Position numbers and translations under genes: made by a program. Source: Belnapia mucosa (GTDB lineage Bacteria > Pseudomonadota > Alphaproteobacteria > Acetobacterales > Acetobacteraceae). Taken from it: 64,000 nucleotides of DNA. Of the stretch, positions 1 to 9,774 are shown one piece after another. The stretch lies in the NCBI RefSeq assembly GCF_016775475.1, contig NZ_JAEUXJ010000010.1:62001-126000 (forward strand). The letters run 5' to 3'. The notes beneath the pieces were generated by a model, which ran no database searches, had not been told where the DNA came from, and saw only the letters and a program-made list of their open reading frames with translations. Every line of letters begins with the position of its first letter. Within the stretch, counting starts at the first letter, position 1.

Positions 1-292
1 GCGCATAGACACTGATCGCGCCGCGATCCCGCTGCGCCAGCACCGCCAGCGGGTCGCCGGCCGGGGCATAGCTCAGGCCGAGGGAGACGACGCTCACCGC
101 CTCGGGCCAGAGGGCGCGGGGATGCGCCCGCTGCTCGGCCCGGCCCTCCATCCAGCCCATCGTCCCATGCATCCCCTCGGCGAGGAAGCGGTTCAGCCGC
201 GCGCGTGCTTCCTCGGGCAGGGTGGCGGTGGTGAAGGCCACGGCGTCGAAGCCGAGACGCCGCGCCTCGGCGCGAATGGGATCAGCGGTCAC
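1..292 (-). CDS. queG: Epoxyqueuosine reductase QueG, N-terminal part (cut by window edge)
   Basis: Partial gene running off the left edge; the N-terminal 97 codons are visible. QueG is a cobalamin- and Fe-S-dependent enzyme that reduces epoxyqueuosine to queuosine in tRNA, the last step of the pathway. Visible family signatures are RLGFDAVAF, the EGMHGTMGWM stretch, and LWPEAVSVVSLGLSYAP followed by RGAISVYA, which match the start of QueG. The Fe-S and B12 regions lie outside the window. I chose a GTG start because AGGAG sits 7 bases upstream and a TAG stop lies immediately 5' in frame. It lies on the same strand as queA-tgt-queF, separated from them by one plus-strand gene. Confidence 0.88.
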   Translation of the reverse strand, partial: MTADPIRAEARRLGFDAVAFTTATLPEEARARLNRFLAEGMHGTMGWMEGRAEQRAHPRALWPEAVSVVSLGLSYAPAGDPLAVLAQRDRGAISVYA

Positions 293-444
293 GGGGCGCT
301 CCTACAGCATCTCCGCCTCTGGCGGAAATCCTCGCCATCGCCGCGACAAGAACTGCGACAGACGCAACAATAGTAACGGCCTGATGAAAGCTGCCGCCGG
401 GACGCCACGGTTACAATCCCGTCAGTGGCCGACAGGAGACGAGA

Positions 445-1101
445 ATGGAAAATCCCCAGCGCAGTTTCGTCTTCTACCCCATGCACAATCAGGCGCCCGA
501 TGTGAACAACCCACAGGGGAATGACGCCACCGGCGCTTTCTGGCCCGGCGCCGCCATGTACGAGAAATACTACAAGAAGCTCGGCTGCGACGTGACCATG
601 TTCAAATTCGACAACCACCTGCCGGGCGACCAGCGCCGCGCCTCCATCCTCAACGCGCTGAGCGTCGGTGCCGCCAGCGGCTGGTATGACGCGATCGTCT
701 ATTTCGGCCATGGCTACAAGGACGGCATGCCCTCGGCCGGCTTCAACCTGAAATCCCTCGACGAGCTGACCAATGCCGTCTGGGCCTATGGCCAGTATTC
801 GGTGAAGGTCGTGCTCTATGCCTGCACCTGCGGCGTGGATGGCGGCTATGCCTGGCGCATCTCCGAGGCGATGAAGCCCTGGGCGCAGGAAGGCTATGGC
901 GTCTACGGCCATGTCAGCGCCGGCCATGCCTTCATGAACCCGCAGGTCCGGCAATATCCGAATGGCGGCGCCGTCACCGGCACCAAGACCGCCCCGGCCG
1001 GCAAGATCCCGCAATGGTGCAAGGCGCTGGCCGATCCGAAGAGCACGCTCTGGCTGCGCTTCCCCTTCATGAGCGCCGAGGAGATCGCGGCGGAGCTCTA
1101 G
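445..1101 (+). CDS. Hypothetical protein with caspase-like His/Cys pattern
   Basis: A 218-residue soluble protein with no signal peptide or membrane segment. I do not recognise a named family. The order of elements resembles caspase/CHAT-type (clan CD) folds: a hydrophobic strand ending in a His-Gly (DAIVYFGHG, H89), then about 37 residues later a second strand ending in a cysteine (VVLYACTCG, C127 and C129). This is suggestive only; the Asp-specificity pocket and other landmarks cannot be judged by eye. An AGGAG ribosome site lies 7 bases before the ATG. Its stop codon overlaps the stop of queF on the other strand. It interrupts the queuosine block between queF and queG, so its role there is unclear. 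Confidence 0.6.
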   Translation: MENPQRSFVFYPMHNQAPDVNNPQGNDATGAFWPGAAMYEKYYKKLGCDVTMFKFDNHLPGDQRRASILNALSVGAASGWYDAIVYFGHGYKDGMPSAGFNLKSLDELTNAVWAYGQYSVKVVLYACTCGVDGGYAWRISEAMKPWAQEGYGVYGHVSAGHAFMNPQVRQYPNGGAVTGTKTAPAGKIPQWCKALADPKSTLWLRFPFMSAEEIAAEL

Positions 1102-1568
1102 CCCCGCCCGCGATATCCCGGCACGCCCTGATCCGGCACCCAGACGCCGTCGGGCGCCGGGCCGGTGGCGTAGAAGACATCGATCGGGATGCCGCCGCGC
1201 GGATACCAATAGCCGCCGATGCGCAGCCATTCCGGCGCCAGCTCCTCGACCAGCCGCCGGCCGATGGCGACCGTGCAGGCCTCGTGGAAGGCGCCGTGGT
1301 TGCGGAAGCTGCCAAGATAGAGCTTCAGCGACTTGCTCTCCACCAGCCAGTCGCCGGGGATGTAGTCGATCACCAGATGGGCGAAATCCGGCTGTCCGGT
1401 CAGTGGGCAGAGCGAGGTGAATTCCGGCGCGGCAAAGCGCACGCAGTAGCGCGTGCCGGGATGCGGGTTGGGCACCCGCTCCAGCCGCGCCTCCTCCGGG
1501 CTCGCCGGCAGCCCGGACGGGCGGCCGAGCAGGGTCAGGCCGGTGGTATCGGTGGTCGCCTCAGCCAT
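1098..1568 (-). CDS. queF: NADPH-dependent 7-cyano-7-deazaguanine reductase QueF
   Basis: Reduces the nitrile preQ0 to the amine preQ1 using two NADPH, in the cytoplasm. At 156 residues this is the short, single-domain (YkvM-type) form. The catalytic cysteine that forms the thioimide is in FTSLCP (C54), followed by the family signature LTGQPDFA containing the conserved Asp61. Further on, ESKSLKLYLGSFRNHGAFHE carries the substrate-binding Glu and His. Its start overlaps the 3' end of tgt by 8 bases, so translation is probably coupled. The gene order queA-tgt-queF gives the insertion and modification enzymes plus the reductase in one transcript. Confidence 0.96.
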   Translation of the reverse strand: MAEATTDTTGLTLLGRPSGLPASPEEARLERVPNPHPGTRYCVRFAAPEFTSLCPLTGQPDFAHLVIDYIPGDWLVESKSLKLYLGSFRNHGAFHEACTVAIGRRLVEELAPEWLRIGGYWYPRGGIPIDVFYATGPAPDGVWVPDQGVPGYRGRG

Positions 1569-2696
1569 CCTTCTCCTCCGCGGGCGCCTGGGGGGATGAT
1601 CCCCAGCCCGCCTCCAACGCCGCCGCGTGTTCGGCCAGGCGCCCCGCGCATATGGCGTCGCGGATGCCGCGCATCAAATCCTGGTAGTACTGGATGTTGT
1701 GCCAGGTCAGCAGCATCGGCCCCAGCATCTCCTCCGCCTTGATGAGGTGATGCAGATAGGCCCGCGAATGCCGCGCGCAGGCCGGGCAGCCGCAGGCCGG
1801 ATCGAGCGGGGAGGGGTCCTCGGCATGCCGGGCATTGCGCAGGTTCAGGACGCCGCGGCTGGTATAGGCCCGCCCGGTGCGGCCCGAGCGCGTCGGGATG
1901 ACGCAGTCGAACATGTCGATCCCGCGCCAGACGGCGCCCAGGATATCGGCCGGCGTGCCGACGCCCATCAGGTAGCGCGGCGCCTCCTGCGGCATCAGCG
2001 GCACGGTGCAGTCGAGCGTCGCGAACATCGCCGCCTGGCCTTCGCCGACCGCGAGGCCGCCGACCGCATAGCCCTCGAAGCCGATCGCGGTCAGCGCCGC
2101 GACGCTCTCGGCCCGCAGTGGCGGATGCACGCCGCCCTGGACGATGCCGAACAGCCCATGGCCCTCGCGTGGCTGGAAGGCCGCGCGCGACCGCGCCGCC
2201 CAGCGCATGGACAGCCGCATGGAGGTGGCCGCCTGCTCCTCCGTCGCGGGGAAGGGGGTGCATTCGTCGAAGCACATGGTCACATCAGCGCCGAGCAGGC
2301 GCTGGATCTCGACGCTCCGTTCCGGAGTCAGCCGGTGCTTCGCCCCATCGACATGGCTGCGGAAGGTGACGCCTTCCTCGTCCATGGTGCGGAGGCCTGC
2401 CAGGCTCATCACCTGGTAGCCGCCGCTATCGGTCAGGATCGGCCCGTGCCAGTCCATGAAGCGGTGCAGCCCGCCGAGCCGCGCCACGCGCTCCGCCCCC
2501 GGGCGGAGCATCAGGTGGTAGGTATTGCCGAGCACCATCCGCGCGCCCGTCGCCCGCACCGCATCGGCGGTCATGGCCTTGACGGTGCCGGCGGTGCCGA
2601 CCGGCATGAAGACCGGCGTCTCCACCGTGCCATGCGCGGTATGCAGCACGCCGGCCCGCGCCGCGCCGTCCCGCGCCGCCGGGGTCCAATGCAGGG

Positions 2697-2700
<4 letters not shown>
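1561..2700 (-). CDS. tgt: Queuine/preQ1 tRNA-guanine transglycosylase Tgt
   Basis: Swaps guanine-34 in the anticodon wobble position of Asn, Asp, His and Tyr tRNAs for preQ1. The 379-residue length is normal. Visible catalytic elements are LTDSGGYQVMSL (Asp91, general acid/base), GIVQGG in the base-binding pocket, and FDCVIPTRSGRTG with nucleophile Asp265. The zinc site is CGCPAC (Cys303, 305 and 308) plus His334 in LTWHN. The ATG overlaps the queA stop as ATGA, which fixes the start although the frame stays open further upstream. It forms an operon with queA and queF. Confidence 0.97.
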
Positions 2701-3743
<1,043 letters not shown>

Positions 3744-3843
3744 GGTCGGGGGGCGGTAGCCCGCCCACGCGGCGAAGGCAACCGGCCCGGCTGACCCGGT
3801 TCGGTCACTGTCGCCCCTGGCAGTACCGGGCTAGCCTGCCGCC

Positions 3844-4821
3844 ATGCGCCTGCTTGCCCTGCTTCTGCTCTCGCTCCTCGCCCTGCCGGCTGCGGCCGAG
3901 CCCTTCCGCTTCGTCGCCTTCGGCGACATGCCCTATTGCCGCACCGGCCCCACCGACTGCCCGGCCGAGGTCGCGCGGGTCGAAGCGCTGACCACGGAGA
4001 TCAATGCCGCCCGCCCCGCCTTCAGCGTCTTCCTCGGGGACACCAAGGCGGGGAACGAGGCCTGCACCGACGCCATCATCCTCGACCGCACCGCCGCCTG
4101 GTTCAACCGCATCGCCGGGCCGCTGGTCTATACGCCGGGCGACAATGAGTGGACCGATTGCTGGCAGCCCCGCGCCGGCCGGCACGATCCGCTCGAACGC
4201 CTCGCCCTGTTGCGCGCCCGCTTCTTCTCCGCCCCGGTCAGCCTCGGCCAGGCGCCCATGCGCCTGCTGCGGCAATCCGATCTCGACCCGGCGCATCGGG
4301 GCTATCCGGAGAATGCCCGCTGGGAGCGGGAGGGGGTGACCTTCCTCACCCTCCATGTCCCCGGCTCCGACAACAACCGGCCGCTCGACAACCAGCCCGG
4401 CCTGCCGCCCGGCGCCGCCGCCGAGTATCCGGCGCGCAACGCCGCCAACCTCGCCTGGCTGGAGGCAGGTTTCGCCGCCGCCACGGCCGCCCGCAGCCAG
4501 GCGGTGGTCGTCGCCCTGCAGGCCGATCTGTATTTCCGCGACCGCTGCGGCCGCGGCACCGTCGCCGGCCATGTCGATACCCGCAACGCCCTGGCCGAAG
4601 CCGCCCGCCGCTTCGGCCGCCCGGTGCTGCTGCTGCATGGCGACAGCCATTTCTGGCTGGAGGACCGGCCGGCACCGGCCGCGCTGAACCTGCTCCGCGT
4701 CATGGTCCCGGGCGATGGCGATACGCGCGCCGTGGTGGTCGAGGTCGATCCCGCCGCCGCCACGCCCTTCCGCTTCAGCCTGATCGGGCCCACGGACCGG
4801 ACCGCCCCGCCCGGCTGCTGA
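3844..4821 (+). CDS. Secreted calcineurin-like metallophosphoesterase family protein
   Basis: A 325-residue protein with a clear Sec signal peptide (LLALLLLSLLALPAAA, cleavage expected near residue 18). The mature part begins with a strand ending in FGDMPY (Asp28), followed by FLGDTKAG, PGDNEWTDC and, near the C terminus, LLLHGDSHFW. These correspond to the spaced D, GD, GDN and GH-type metal ligands of the calcineurin-like fold, although the usual first DxH is changed to DMP. Cysteine pairs (YCRTGPTDC, EAC, TDC) suit a periplasmic location. The substrate is unknown. It stands alone, divergent from queA. Confidence 0.78.
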   Translation: MRLLALLLLSLLALPAAAEPFRFVAFGDMPYCRTGPTDCPAEVARVEALTTEINAARPAFSVFLGDTKAGNEACTDAIILDRTAAWFNRIAGPLVYTPGDNEWTDCWQPRAGRHDPLERLALLRARFFSAPVSLGQAPMRLLRQSDLDPAHRGYPENARWEREGVTFLTLHVPGSDNNRPLDNQPGLPPGAAAEYPARNAANLAWLEAGFAAATAARSQAVVVALQADLYFRDRCGRGTVAGHVDTRNALAEAARRFGRPVLLLHGDSHFWLEDRPAPAALNLLRVMVPGDGDTRAVVVEVDPAAATPFRFSLIGPTDRTAPPGC

Positions 4822-4891
4822 GCCGCAGCGAAAGCTTGCCCCTGCTGCTCATCGGCTTAGCATCGTCGCTCCGTCTAGGAAGGAGCCGTTC

Positions 4892-5674
4892 ATGCCGCTG
4901 GAATCCGTCCCCACCGAGGAGCTGACGCTGGCCGACCAGCGCTGGCAGGCCCGCATCGACCTCGCCGCCGCCCATCGCCTCGCCGTCATGCACGGCTTCC
5001 ATGAGGGCATCTTCAACCACTTCACCCTGCGTGTCCCGGGCACGGAGGATCGCTACTACCAGATCCCCTTCGGCACCCATTGGTCCGAGGTGACGGCCAG
5101 CTGCTTCATGGAAATCGGCTATGACGGCGCACGCCTGGCCGGCGAGGGCGAGATCGAGCGCTCCGCCTATTGCATCCATGCGCCGATGCACCGGCTGATC
5201 CCGGCCGCCGCCGCCGTCTTCCACACCCATATGCCCTATGCCAGCGCGCTGTCGCGGCTCGAGGATCCGCGGATCCTGCCGATCGGCCAGACCGAGCTCG
5301 GCACCATGATCCACACCGCCTATGACCTGACCTATACCGGCCTCGCCTTCGACCCCGCCGAGGGTGAGCGGCTGGCCGGCGTCATCGGCGACAAGACCGT
5401 GCTGATGATGGCGAACCATGGCGTCGCCACGGTCGGCCGCACCGTCGCCGAGGCCTATGACCGGCTCTACTATGTCGAGCGCGTGGCCCAGGTGCAGCTC
5501 TATGCGATGTGGACGGGCAAGCCGCTGCGCCACCTGCCGCAGGAAGTCATCGACCACACCATGAACAGCTTCCGCACCAGCGCGCAGAAATATGGCGGGC
5601 GCTCCAATGCCGATTGGCATTTCTCGGCATTGAAGCGGATCCTCGACCGCAAGGAGCCGGACTACAAGGACTGA
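4892..5674 (+). CDS. Class II aldolase/adducin family protein
   Basis: A 260-residue protein with the class II aldolase/adducin fold. The zinc ligands are visible as FHTHMPYASAL (His111 and His113) and a third His in MMANHGVATVG. IFNHFTLRVP is the usual N-terminal block, and the Y-x-ER-AQ pattern is in the C-terminal helix. Members cleave or epimerise sugar phosphates or act on hydroxy-ketoacids; the substrate cannot be assigned here. A strong AAGGAG site precedes the ATG. Transcription probably ends at the perfect hairpin just downstream, shared with the convergent DUF983 gene. Confidence 0.85.
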   Translation: MPLESVPTEELTLADQRWQARIDLAAAHRLAVMHGFHEGIFNHFTLRVPGTEDRYYQIPFGTHWSEVTASCFMEIGYDGARLAGEGEIERSAYCIHAPMHRLIPAAAAVFHTHMPYASALSRLEDPRILPIGQTELGTMIHTAYDLTYTGLAFDPAEGERLAGVIGDKTVLMMANHGVATVGRTVAEAYDRLYYVERVAQVQLYAMWTGKPLRHLPQEVIDHTMNSFRTSAQKYGGRSNADWHFSALKRILDRKEPDYKD

Positions 5675-5683
5675 GCGATTGGG

Positions 5684-5706
5684 GCGGAGGGGGTTTCCCC
5701 CTCCGC
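5684..5706. terminator. Bidirectional hairpin terminator between convergent genes
   Basis: A perfect 10-bp inverted repeat, GCGGAGGGGG, a TTT loop, then CCCCCTCCGC, sits 10 bases after the aldolase stop and abuts the stop of the convergent DUF983 gene. There is no long T tract, so whether it is intrinsic or Rho-assisted is open. Confidence 0.65.
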
Positions 5707-6077
5707 TATTGCCGCGCCGTCTCGCGCGTGACGCCATTGGCCCAGGCGAAGCCCACCACCACGCCCTTCATATAGGGCAGCAGGGCCAGGGTCATGCCGC
5801 CCACCAGCGGCAGCCAGAGGGCGAACATCACCCACATCGCCGGCTCCCAGGCCTTGTCCATCCAGAACATGAAGGGAAGGATGAGGTGCCCGACGAGGAA
5901 GAGCGTCAGGTAGGGCGGCGCATCGTCGGACGGGTAGATGGTGTTGTCGGCGCCACAGGCCTCGCAATGGTCGCTGACCTTCAGGAAGCGGCCGAACAGC
6001 CGGCCCTCGCCGCATTGCGGGCAGCGCAGGCCAAGGCCCCGCCGAAGGCCCAGGGCCAGCTTGGATGTCTCGGCCAT
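5706..6077 (-). CDS. DUF983 family small membrane protein
   Basis: A 123-residue protein of the DUF983 family. The N-terminal soluble part has a four-cysteine zinc-ribbon-like pattern (RCPQCGEG, then HCEACGAD). It is followed by the DDAPPYLTLFLVGHL block and two hydrophobic segments (about residues 56-75 and 85-105). Function is unknown in this family. I chose the ATG at 6077 because GGGAG lies just upstream and the frame upstream lacks conserved features. It is divergent from the MocR regulator, and the intergenic repeats may control both genes. Confidence 0.85.
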   Translation of the reverse strand: MAETSKLALGLRRGLGLRCPQCGEGRLFGRFLKVSDHCEACGADNTIYPSDDAPPYLTLFLVGHLILPFMFWMDKAWEPAMWVMFALWLPLVGGMTLALLPYMKGVVVGFAWANGVTRETARQ

Positions 6078-6113
6078 CTTCGGTCTCCCTTGCGGGCAGG
6101 GGCATGCCCTTGC

Positions 6114-6174
6114 CATACAATGCCGAAGGATATACATACAATCCGTCCGGCTCTGAGTCGAATATATGGATTGT
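6114..6174. promoter_or_regulatory. Putative MocR operator: direct and inverted repeats
   Basis: The divergent gap between the DUF983 gene and the MocR gene contains CATACAAT twice (6114-6121 and 6135-6142), exactly 21 bases apart (two helical turns). An inverted partner follows: ACAATCC (6138-6144) faces GGATTGT (6168-6174). MocR-family regulators commonly bind direct repeats near their own promoter, so this is a plausible autoregulatory site. Binding itself is inference. Confidence 0.5.
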
Positions 6175-6190
6175 CGGGTTTGAGCGCAAG

Positions 6191-7582
6191 ATGACTGCAG
6201 GCTGGGTTCCCCGCCTCGGGAACAGGGGCGGTCCGATCTACCTCGCCATCGCCGAGGCGATCGCCGCTGCCATCGCCACAGGGGAGCTGCGGCCTGGCGA
6301 GCGGCTGCCGACCCACCGCGCCCTGGCCGAGGCGCTCGGCCTCGACCTCACCACCGTGACCCGCGCCTATGCCGAGGCCCGCCAGCGCGGCTTGCTGGAG
6401 GCGACGGTCGGCCGCGGCACCTTCGTGCGGGAGCGGCCAATCAGCCCCCCGCCGGGCGGGGAGGCGTCGGGTCCCGTCGATCTCGGGATGAACCTGCCGC
6501 CGGAACCCACCGATCCGCCGCTGCGCGACCTGCTCCGACAGGGGCTGGCGGCGCTGCTCGCGCGCGATGCGCCCGGCCTGCTGACCTATCGCACCGGTGC
6601 CGGCACTGCCGAGGAGCGGGCGGCCGGCGCCGCCTGGCTGCGCCCGACGCTCGGCCCGGTGGACCCGGAACGCGTTCTGGTCTGCCCCGGCGCCCAGCCG
6701 GCCCTGCTGGCGGTGCTGGGCAGCCTGGCCGGGCCGGGCGATGCGGTCCTGGCCGATGCCGTCACCTATCCTGGCCTGCGCAGCGCCGCCGCCCAGCTCG
6801 GCATCCAGCTCCGCGGCCTCGCCACCGATGCCGAAGGCCTGGTTCCCGAGGCGCTGGAAGAGGCCTGCCGAGCGGGCGGGGCGCGGGCGCTCTATTGCAT
6901 CCCGACCATCCACAACCCGACCTCCGCGACGCTGCCGCCGGCGCGGCGGCAGGTGATTGCCGGGATTGCCCGGCGGCATGGCCTGCCCATCCTCGAGGAT
7001 GATGCCTATGGGCTGCTGCCCTCGGCGCCGCTGCCGGCCCTGGCCTCGCTGGCGCCGGAGCTGACCTGGCATGTGGCAACTGTCTCCAAGCTCCTGACCC
7101 CGGCGCTGCGCGTCGCCTATTGCGTCGCGCCCGATCCCGGGGCCGCGGCGCGGCTGGCGGGCGCGCTGCGGGCCAATACGCTCATGGCCTCGCCCCTGCT
7201 GACCGGGCTGGCGACGGGCTGGATCGGCGACGGCATCGCCGGCAGGGTCCTGGCGGCGATCCGCCGCGAATGTGCGGCGCGGCAGCGGATCGCGCGGGAG
7301 GTCCTGCCGCCCGGCAGCTTCGCCGCCCATCCGGAGGGGCTGCATCTCTGGCTCCGCCTGCCGCCGCGCTGGGACCGGCTGCAATTCGCGGCCCATCTCC
7401 GCCGCCGCGGCGGGCTGGCCGTGGTGCCGGCCGATGCCTTCGCCGTCGAGGCCCCGCCGCCCAACCAGGTGCGCCTCTCCCTCGGTGCGGCGCCCGGGGC
7501 CGCGGCGCTGCGATCCGCCCTGCGGCTGGTCGCCGAGACCCTGGTCGAGGAACAGCCGGCCCCCTTCGCCGGCGTGGTCTGA
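6191..7582 (+). CDS. MocR-family transcriptional regulator (GntR-HTH plus aminotransferase-like domain)
   Basis: A 463-residue fusion of an N-terminal winged helix (about residues 12-80, with GELRPGERLPTHRALAEALG and TVTRAYAEARQRGL, the GntR signature) and a fold-type I PLP aminotransferase-like domain. In the latter, YCIPTIHNPTSATLP, DDAYG and HVATVSKLLTPALRVAY are visible; the Lys in SKLL is the expected PLP-binding residue. MocR proteins sense PLP or amino compounds and regulate PLP synthesis, GABA, taurine or exporter genes. The effector here is unknown. I chose the ATG at 6191; upstream codons in the same frame overlap the operator repeats and are unlikely to be translated. Divergent from the DUF983 gene. 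Confidence 0.88.
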   Translation: MTAGWVPRLGNRGGPIYLAIAEAIAAAIATGELRPGERLPTHRALAEALGLDLTTVTRAYAEARQRGLLEATVGRGTFVRERPISPPPGGEASGPVDLGMNLPPEPTDPPLRDLLRQGLAALLARDAPGLLTYRTGAGTAEERAAGAAWLRPTLGPVDPERVLVCPGAQPALLAVLGSLAGPGDAVLADAVTYPGLRSAAAQLGIQLRGLATDAEGLVPEALEEACRAGGARALYCIPTIHNPTSATLPPARRQVIAGIARRHGLPILEDDAYGLLPSAPLPALASLAPELTWHVATVSKLLTPALRVAYCVAPDPGAAARLAGALRANTLMASPLLTGLATGWIGDGIAGRVLAAIRRECAARQRIAREVLPPGSFAAHPEGLHLWLRLPPRWDRLQFAAHLRRRGGLAVVPADAFAVEAPPPNQVRLSLGAAPGAAALRSALRLVAETLVEEQPAPFAGVV

Positions 7583-7703
7583 GCGGCTTGCCCCGCCGTT
7601 ACGCGGAAGCCACGGCGCTCACGCCTAGTTGCGCAGGCGGAGCAGCCCGGATGCGCCCAAATTCCAACTGCGGCGGTCGTCGCCGCTCGGAAGGCACAGC
7701 GCC

Positions 7704-8126
7704 ATGTTCGATCGGACCAAGCCCCACCCCTATCTCGACATCTTCGTCGCCAGCCTTGTCCCCCGCCTGCATCACGGGCCGGAACACGACAAGGACCCGC
7801 CAGCGCCGCATGTGGTGCCGCTGCCGGCGGGCTCGCCTGAGGCCCAGCGGCTGCTCGACCTGCTGCTCGGCGCCGACCACGACTTCCGCGGGGATCATGC
7901 CCGCGCCGGCGCGGTCAATCTCGATCTCGCCGAGACGCATCTCCGCCTGCGGATCAGCCGCGACGGGCTGACCCCGCCGCTTGAGGCCGCCCGGGCCGGC
8001 ATCGCCCGCGCCCAGGCCGAGGCGGCCGCCGGCCATACCGCCCGGGCCCTGGCGGCGCTGGCCGATGCGGTGCGCGCCCTGGTGCCGGCTCAGCCGAGCT
8101 CGATGGCCTCGACCCGGTCCGGGTAG
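7704..8126 (+). CDS. Hypothetical protein
   Basis: A 140-residue protein of no family I recognise. It starts at an ATG preceded by GGAAGG. The sequence opens FDRTKPHPYLDIFV, contains a block of His/Asp residues (HHGPEHDKD), and ends in an Ala-rich amphipathic helix (about residues 90-130). No signal peptide or membrane segment. Its 3' end overlaps the convergent DUF427 gene by 37 bases. Codon use is like the surrounding genes, so it is probably real. Confidence 0.6.
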   Translation: MFDRTKPHPYLDIFVASLVPRLHHGPEHDKDPPAPHVVPLPAGSPEAQRLLDLLLGADHDFRGDHARAGAVNLDLAETHLRLRISRDGLTPPLEAARAGIARAQAEAAAGHTARALAALADAVRALVPAQPSSMASTRSG

Positions 8127-8449
8127 AAGGCGAGGTAGCCGCGGATCTGCTCCATGGCGGGGAAGGGGTCCTCATAGCTCCAGACCGCATCCTCCGCCCG
8201 CTGCCCGCCGGCGGCGATGCTGTAGTAGCTGGCATCGCCCTTGTACGGGCAATGGGTGCGGCGCGGCCGGTGCTCCAGCAGCGCCATCGCCGCATCCTCG
8301 CGCGGGATGTATTGCACCGGCGGGTAGCTGGCCTCGCGCAGCGTCAGCGCCCGCCTCGTCTCCGCCACCACTTGGCCGGCGAAGGTCACGCGCACCCGCC
8401 CCTCGGTCGGGGTGATGGTGATGGGATGGTCGGGTCCCGGCAGCTTCAT
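8090..8449 (-). CDS. DUF427 domain-containing protein
   Basis: A 119-residue single-domain DUF427 protein. Family hallmarks are RVRVTFAGQVVAET, the PPVQYIPREDAAM block, HCPYKGDASYYSI and the final FYPDRVEAIE. The fold is a small beta barrel of unknown function, sometimes found fused or next to nucleotidyltransferases. GAGG lies upstream of the ATG. It is convergent with, and overlaps, the gene to its left, and is divergent from the amidohydrolase on its right. Confidence 0.88.
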   Translation of the reverse strand: MKLPGPDHPITITPTEGRVRVTFAGQVVAETRRALTLREASYPPVQYIPREDAAMALLEHRPRRTHCPYKGDASYYSIAAGGQRAEDAVWSYEDPFPAMEQIRGYLAFYPDRVEAIELG

Positions 8450-8576
8450 GGCGCGTCCTCCGTGATGGGGTCGCCCGGCGGAACCGGGTCGGCCTGCCGA
8501 TGATGGCCATGCCGCGCCGCCTGGGCCAAGCCACGGCGCCGTTGCCGCCGGTCCGCGCATCCCCTTCACTGCGGGG

Positions 8577-9758
8577 ATGAACCCCGCCGATCTCCTCCTC
8601 ACCGATGCCCGGCTGCCGGATGGCCGCACCGGCATGGCCGTCGCCTGCACCGGCGGCCGCATCGCCGCCATCCTGCCGCCCGGAGCGCCGCTGCCGCCCG
8701 CGGCGCGGGTGGAGGCGATCGGCGGCCAGTTGCTGCTGCCCGGTCTGACCGACGGGCATCTCCATCTCGACAAGACGCTGATGGGCCTGCCCTGGATGCC
8801 GCATGCCGCCGGCCCCACCCGCGCCAGCCGGATCGAGACCGACCAGCGCCTGATGCCCCAGCTGCCGCTGCCGCCCGCCGAGCGCGCCAGCGCCCTCATC
8901 CGCCGCTGCGTGGCGCAGGGCACCGCCCTGATCCGCACCCATGCCGACATCACCCCGACCTTCGGCCTGACGATGCTGGAGGGCATCCTCGAGGCGAAAT
9001 CGCGCCATGCCGGCGAGGTCCGCATCCAGACCGTCGCCTTCCCCCAGGCCGGCCTCGTCACCGCGCCGGGGACCGAGGCGCTGCTGGACGCGGCGCTGCG
9101 GTCTGGGGCGGACCTGCTCGGCGGCCTCGACCCCTGCGAGGTGGATCGCGACCCCAAGGGTCAGCTCGATATCCTGTTCCGCCTCGCGGAGCGGCATGGC
9201 GTCGGCCTCGACATCCACCTGCATGAGGCGGGCGATCTCGGCCTCTTCACCCTCACCGAGATCGCGGCGCGGACCCGGGCCCATGGCATGCAGGGGCGCG
9301 TGGCGATCAGCCACGGCTTCTGCCTCGGCGGCATCGCCGAGAGCCGGCAGGACGCCGCCGCGGCGATGATGGCCGAAGCCGGGCTGGCGCTGGTGAGCCA
9401 TGGCGCCGGCGGCGCCCCCCTGCCGCCGCTGCTGCGGCTGCGCGCGGCGGGCGTCCGCGTCTTCTGCGGCAACGACAACCTGCGCGACCTCTGGAGTCCC
9501 TATGGCACCGGCGACATGCTGGAACGCGCCGCCATCATCGGCTGGCGGCTGGATGCCCGGACCGATGCGGCGCTGGCCGAGATCTTCGACATGGTCGGCG
9601 CCGCCGGAGCCGCGGCGTTGGGGGAGGAGGCGCCGGCCCTCGCGGTCGGCGCGCCCGCCCACCTCTTCGCCATTCCCGCCGAGACGGTGGGCGAGGCGAT
9701 CGGGCAGCACGCGCCGCGCGGGCTGGTGGTCTTCGCCGGCAGGGTCGTCGCGGGCTGA
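8577..9758 (+). CDS. Cytosine-deaminase-like metal-dependent amidohydrolase
   Basis: A 393-residue amidohydrolase of the cytosine deaminase/atrazine-hydrolase-like group. Metal ligands visible are DGHLHLDK (His61 and His63), a later HLHEAGD, SHGFCLGG, and the C-terminal CGNDNLRDLW carrying the catalytic Asp. It probably deaminates or hydrolyses a cyclic nitrogen compound in the cytoplasm; the exact substrate is not predictable. Residues 263-281 (AMMAEAGLALVSHGAGGAP) reappear, with only silent base changes, as an isolated relic at 11593-11649. The gene stands alone between divergent DUF427 and convergent LysE-family genes. Confidence 0.85.
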   Translation: MNPADLLLTDARLPDGRTGMAVACTGGRIAAILPPGAPLPPAARVEAIGGQLLLPGLTDGHLHLDKTLMGLPWMPHAAGPTRASRIETDQRLMPQLPLPPAERASALIRRCVAQGTALIRTHADITPTFGLTMLEGILEAKSRHAGEVRIQTVAFPQAGLVTAPGTEALLDAALRSGADLLGGLDPCEVDRDPKGQLDILFRLAERHGVGLDIHLHEAGDLGLFTLTEIAARTRAHGMQGRVAISHGFCLGGIAESRQDAAAAMMAEAGLALVSHGAGGAPLPPLLRLRAAGVRVFCGNDNLRDLWSPYGTGDMLERAAIIGWRLDARTDAALAEIFDMVGAAGAAALGEEAPALAVGAPAHLFAIPAETVGEAIGQHAPRGLVVFAGRVVAG

Positions 9759-9774
9759 CCGTAGCCCGGCCCGG

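Noticed and set aside
3744..3843. preQ1 riboswitch upstream of queA
   Set aside because: The leader lacks the small A-rich tail pseudoknot pattern expected of preQ1 riboswitches; nothing beyond GC-rich sequence is visible.
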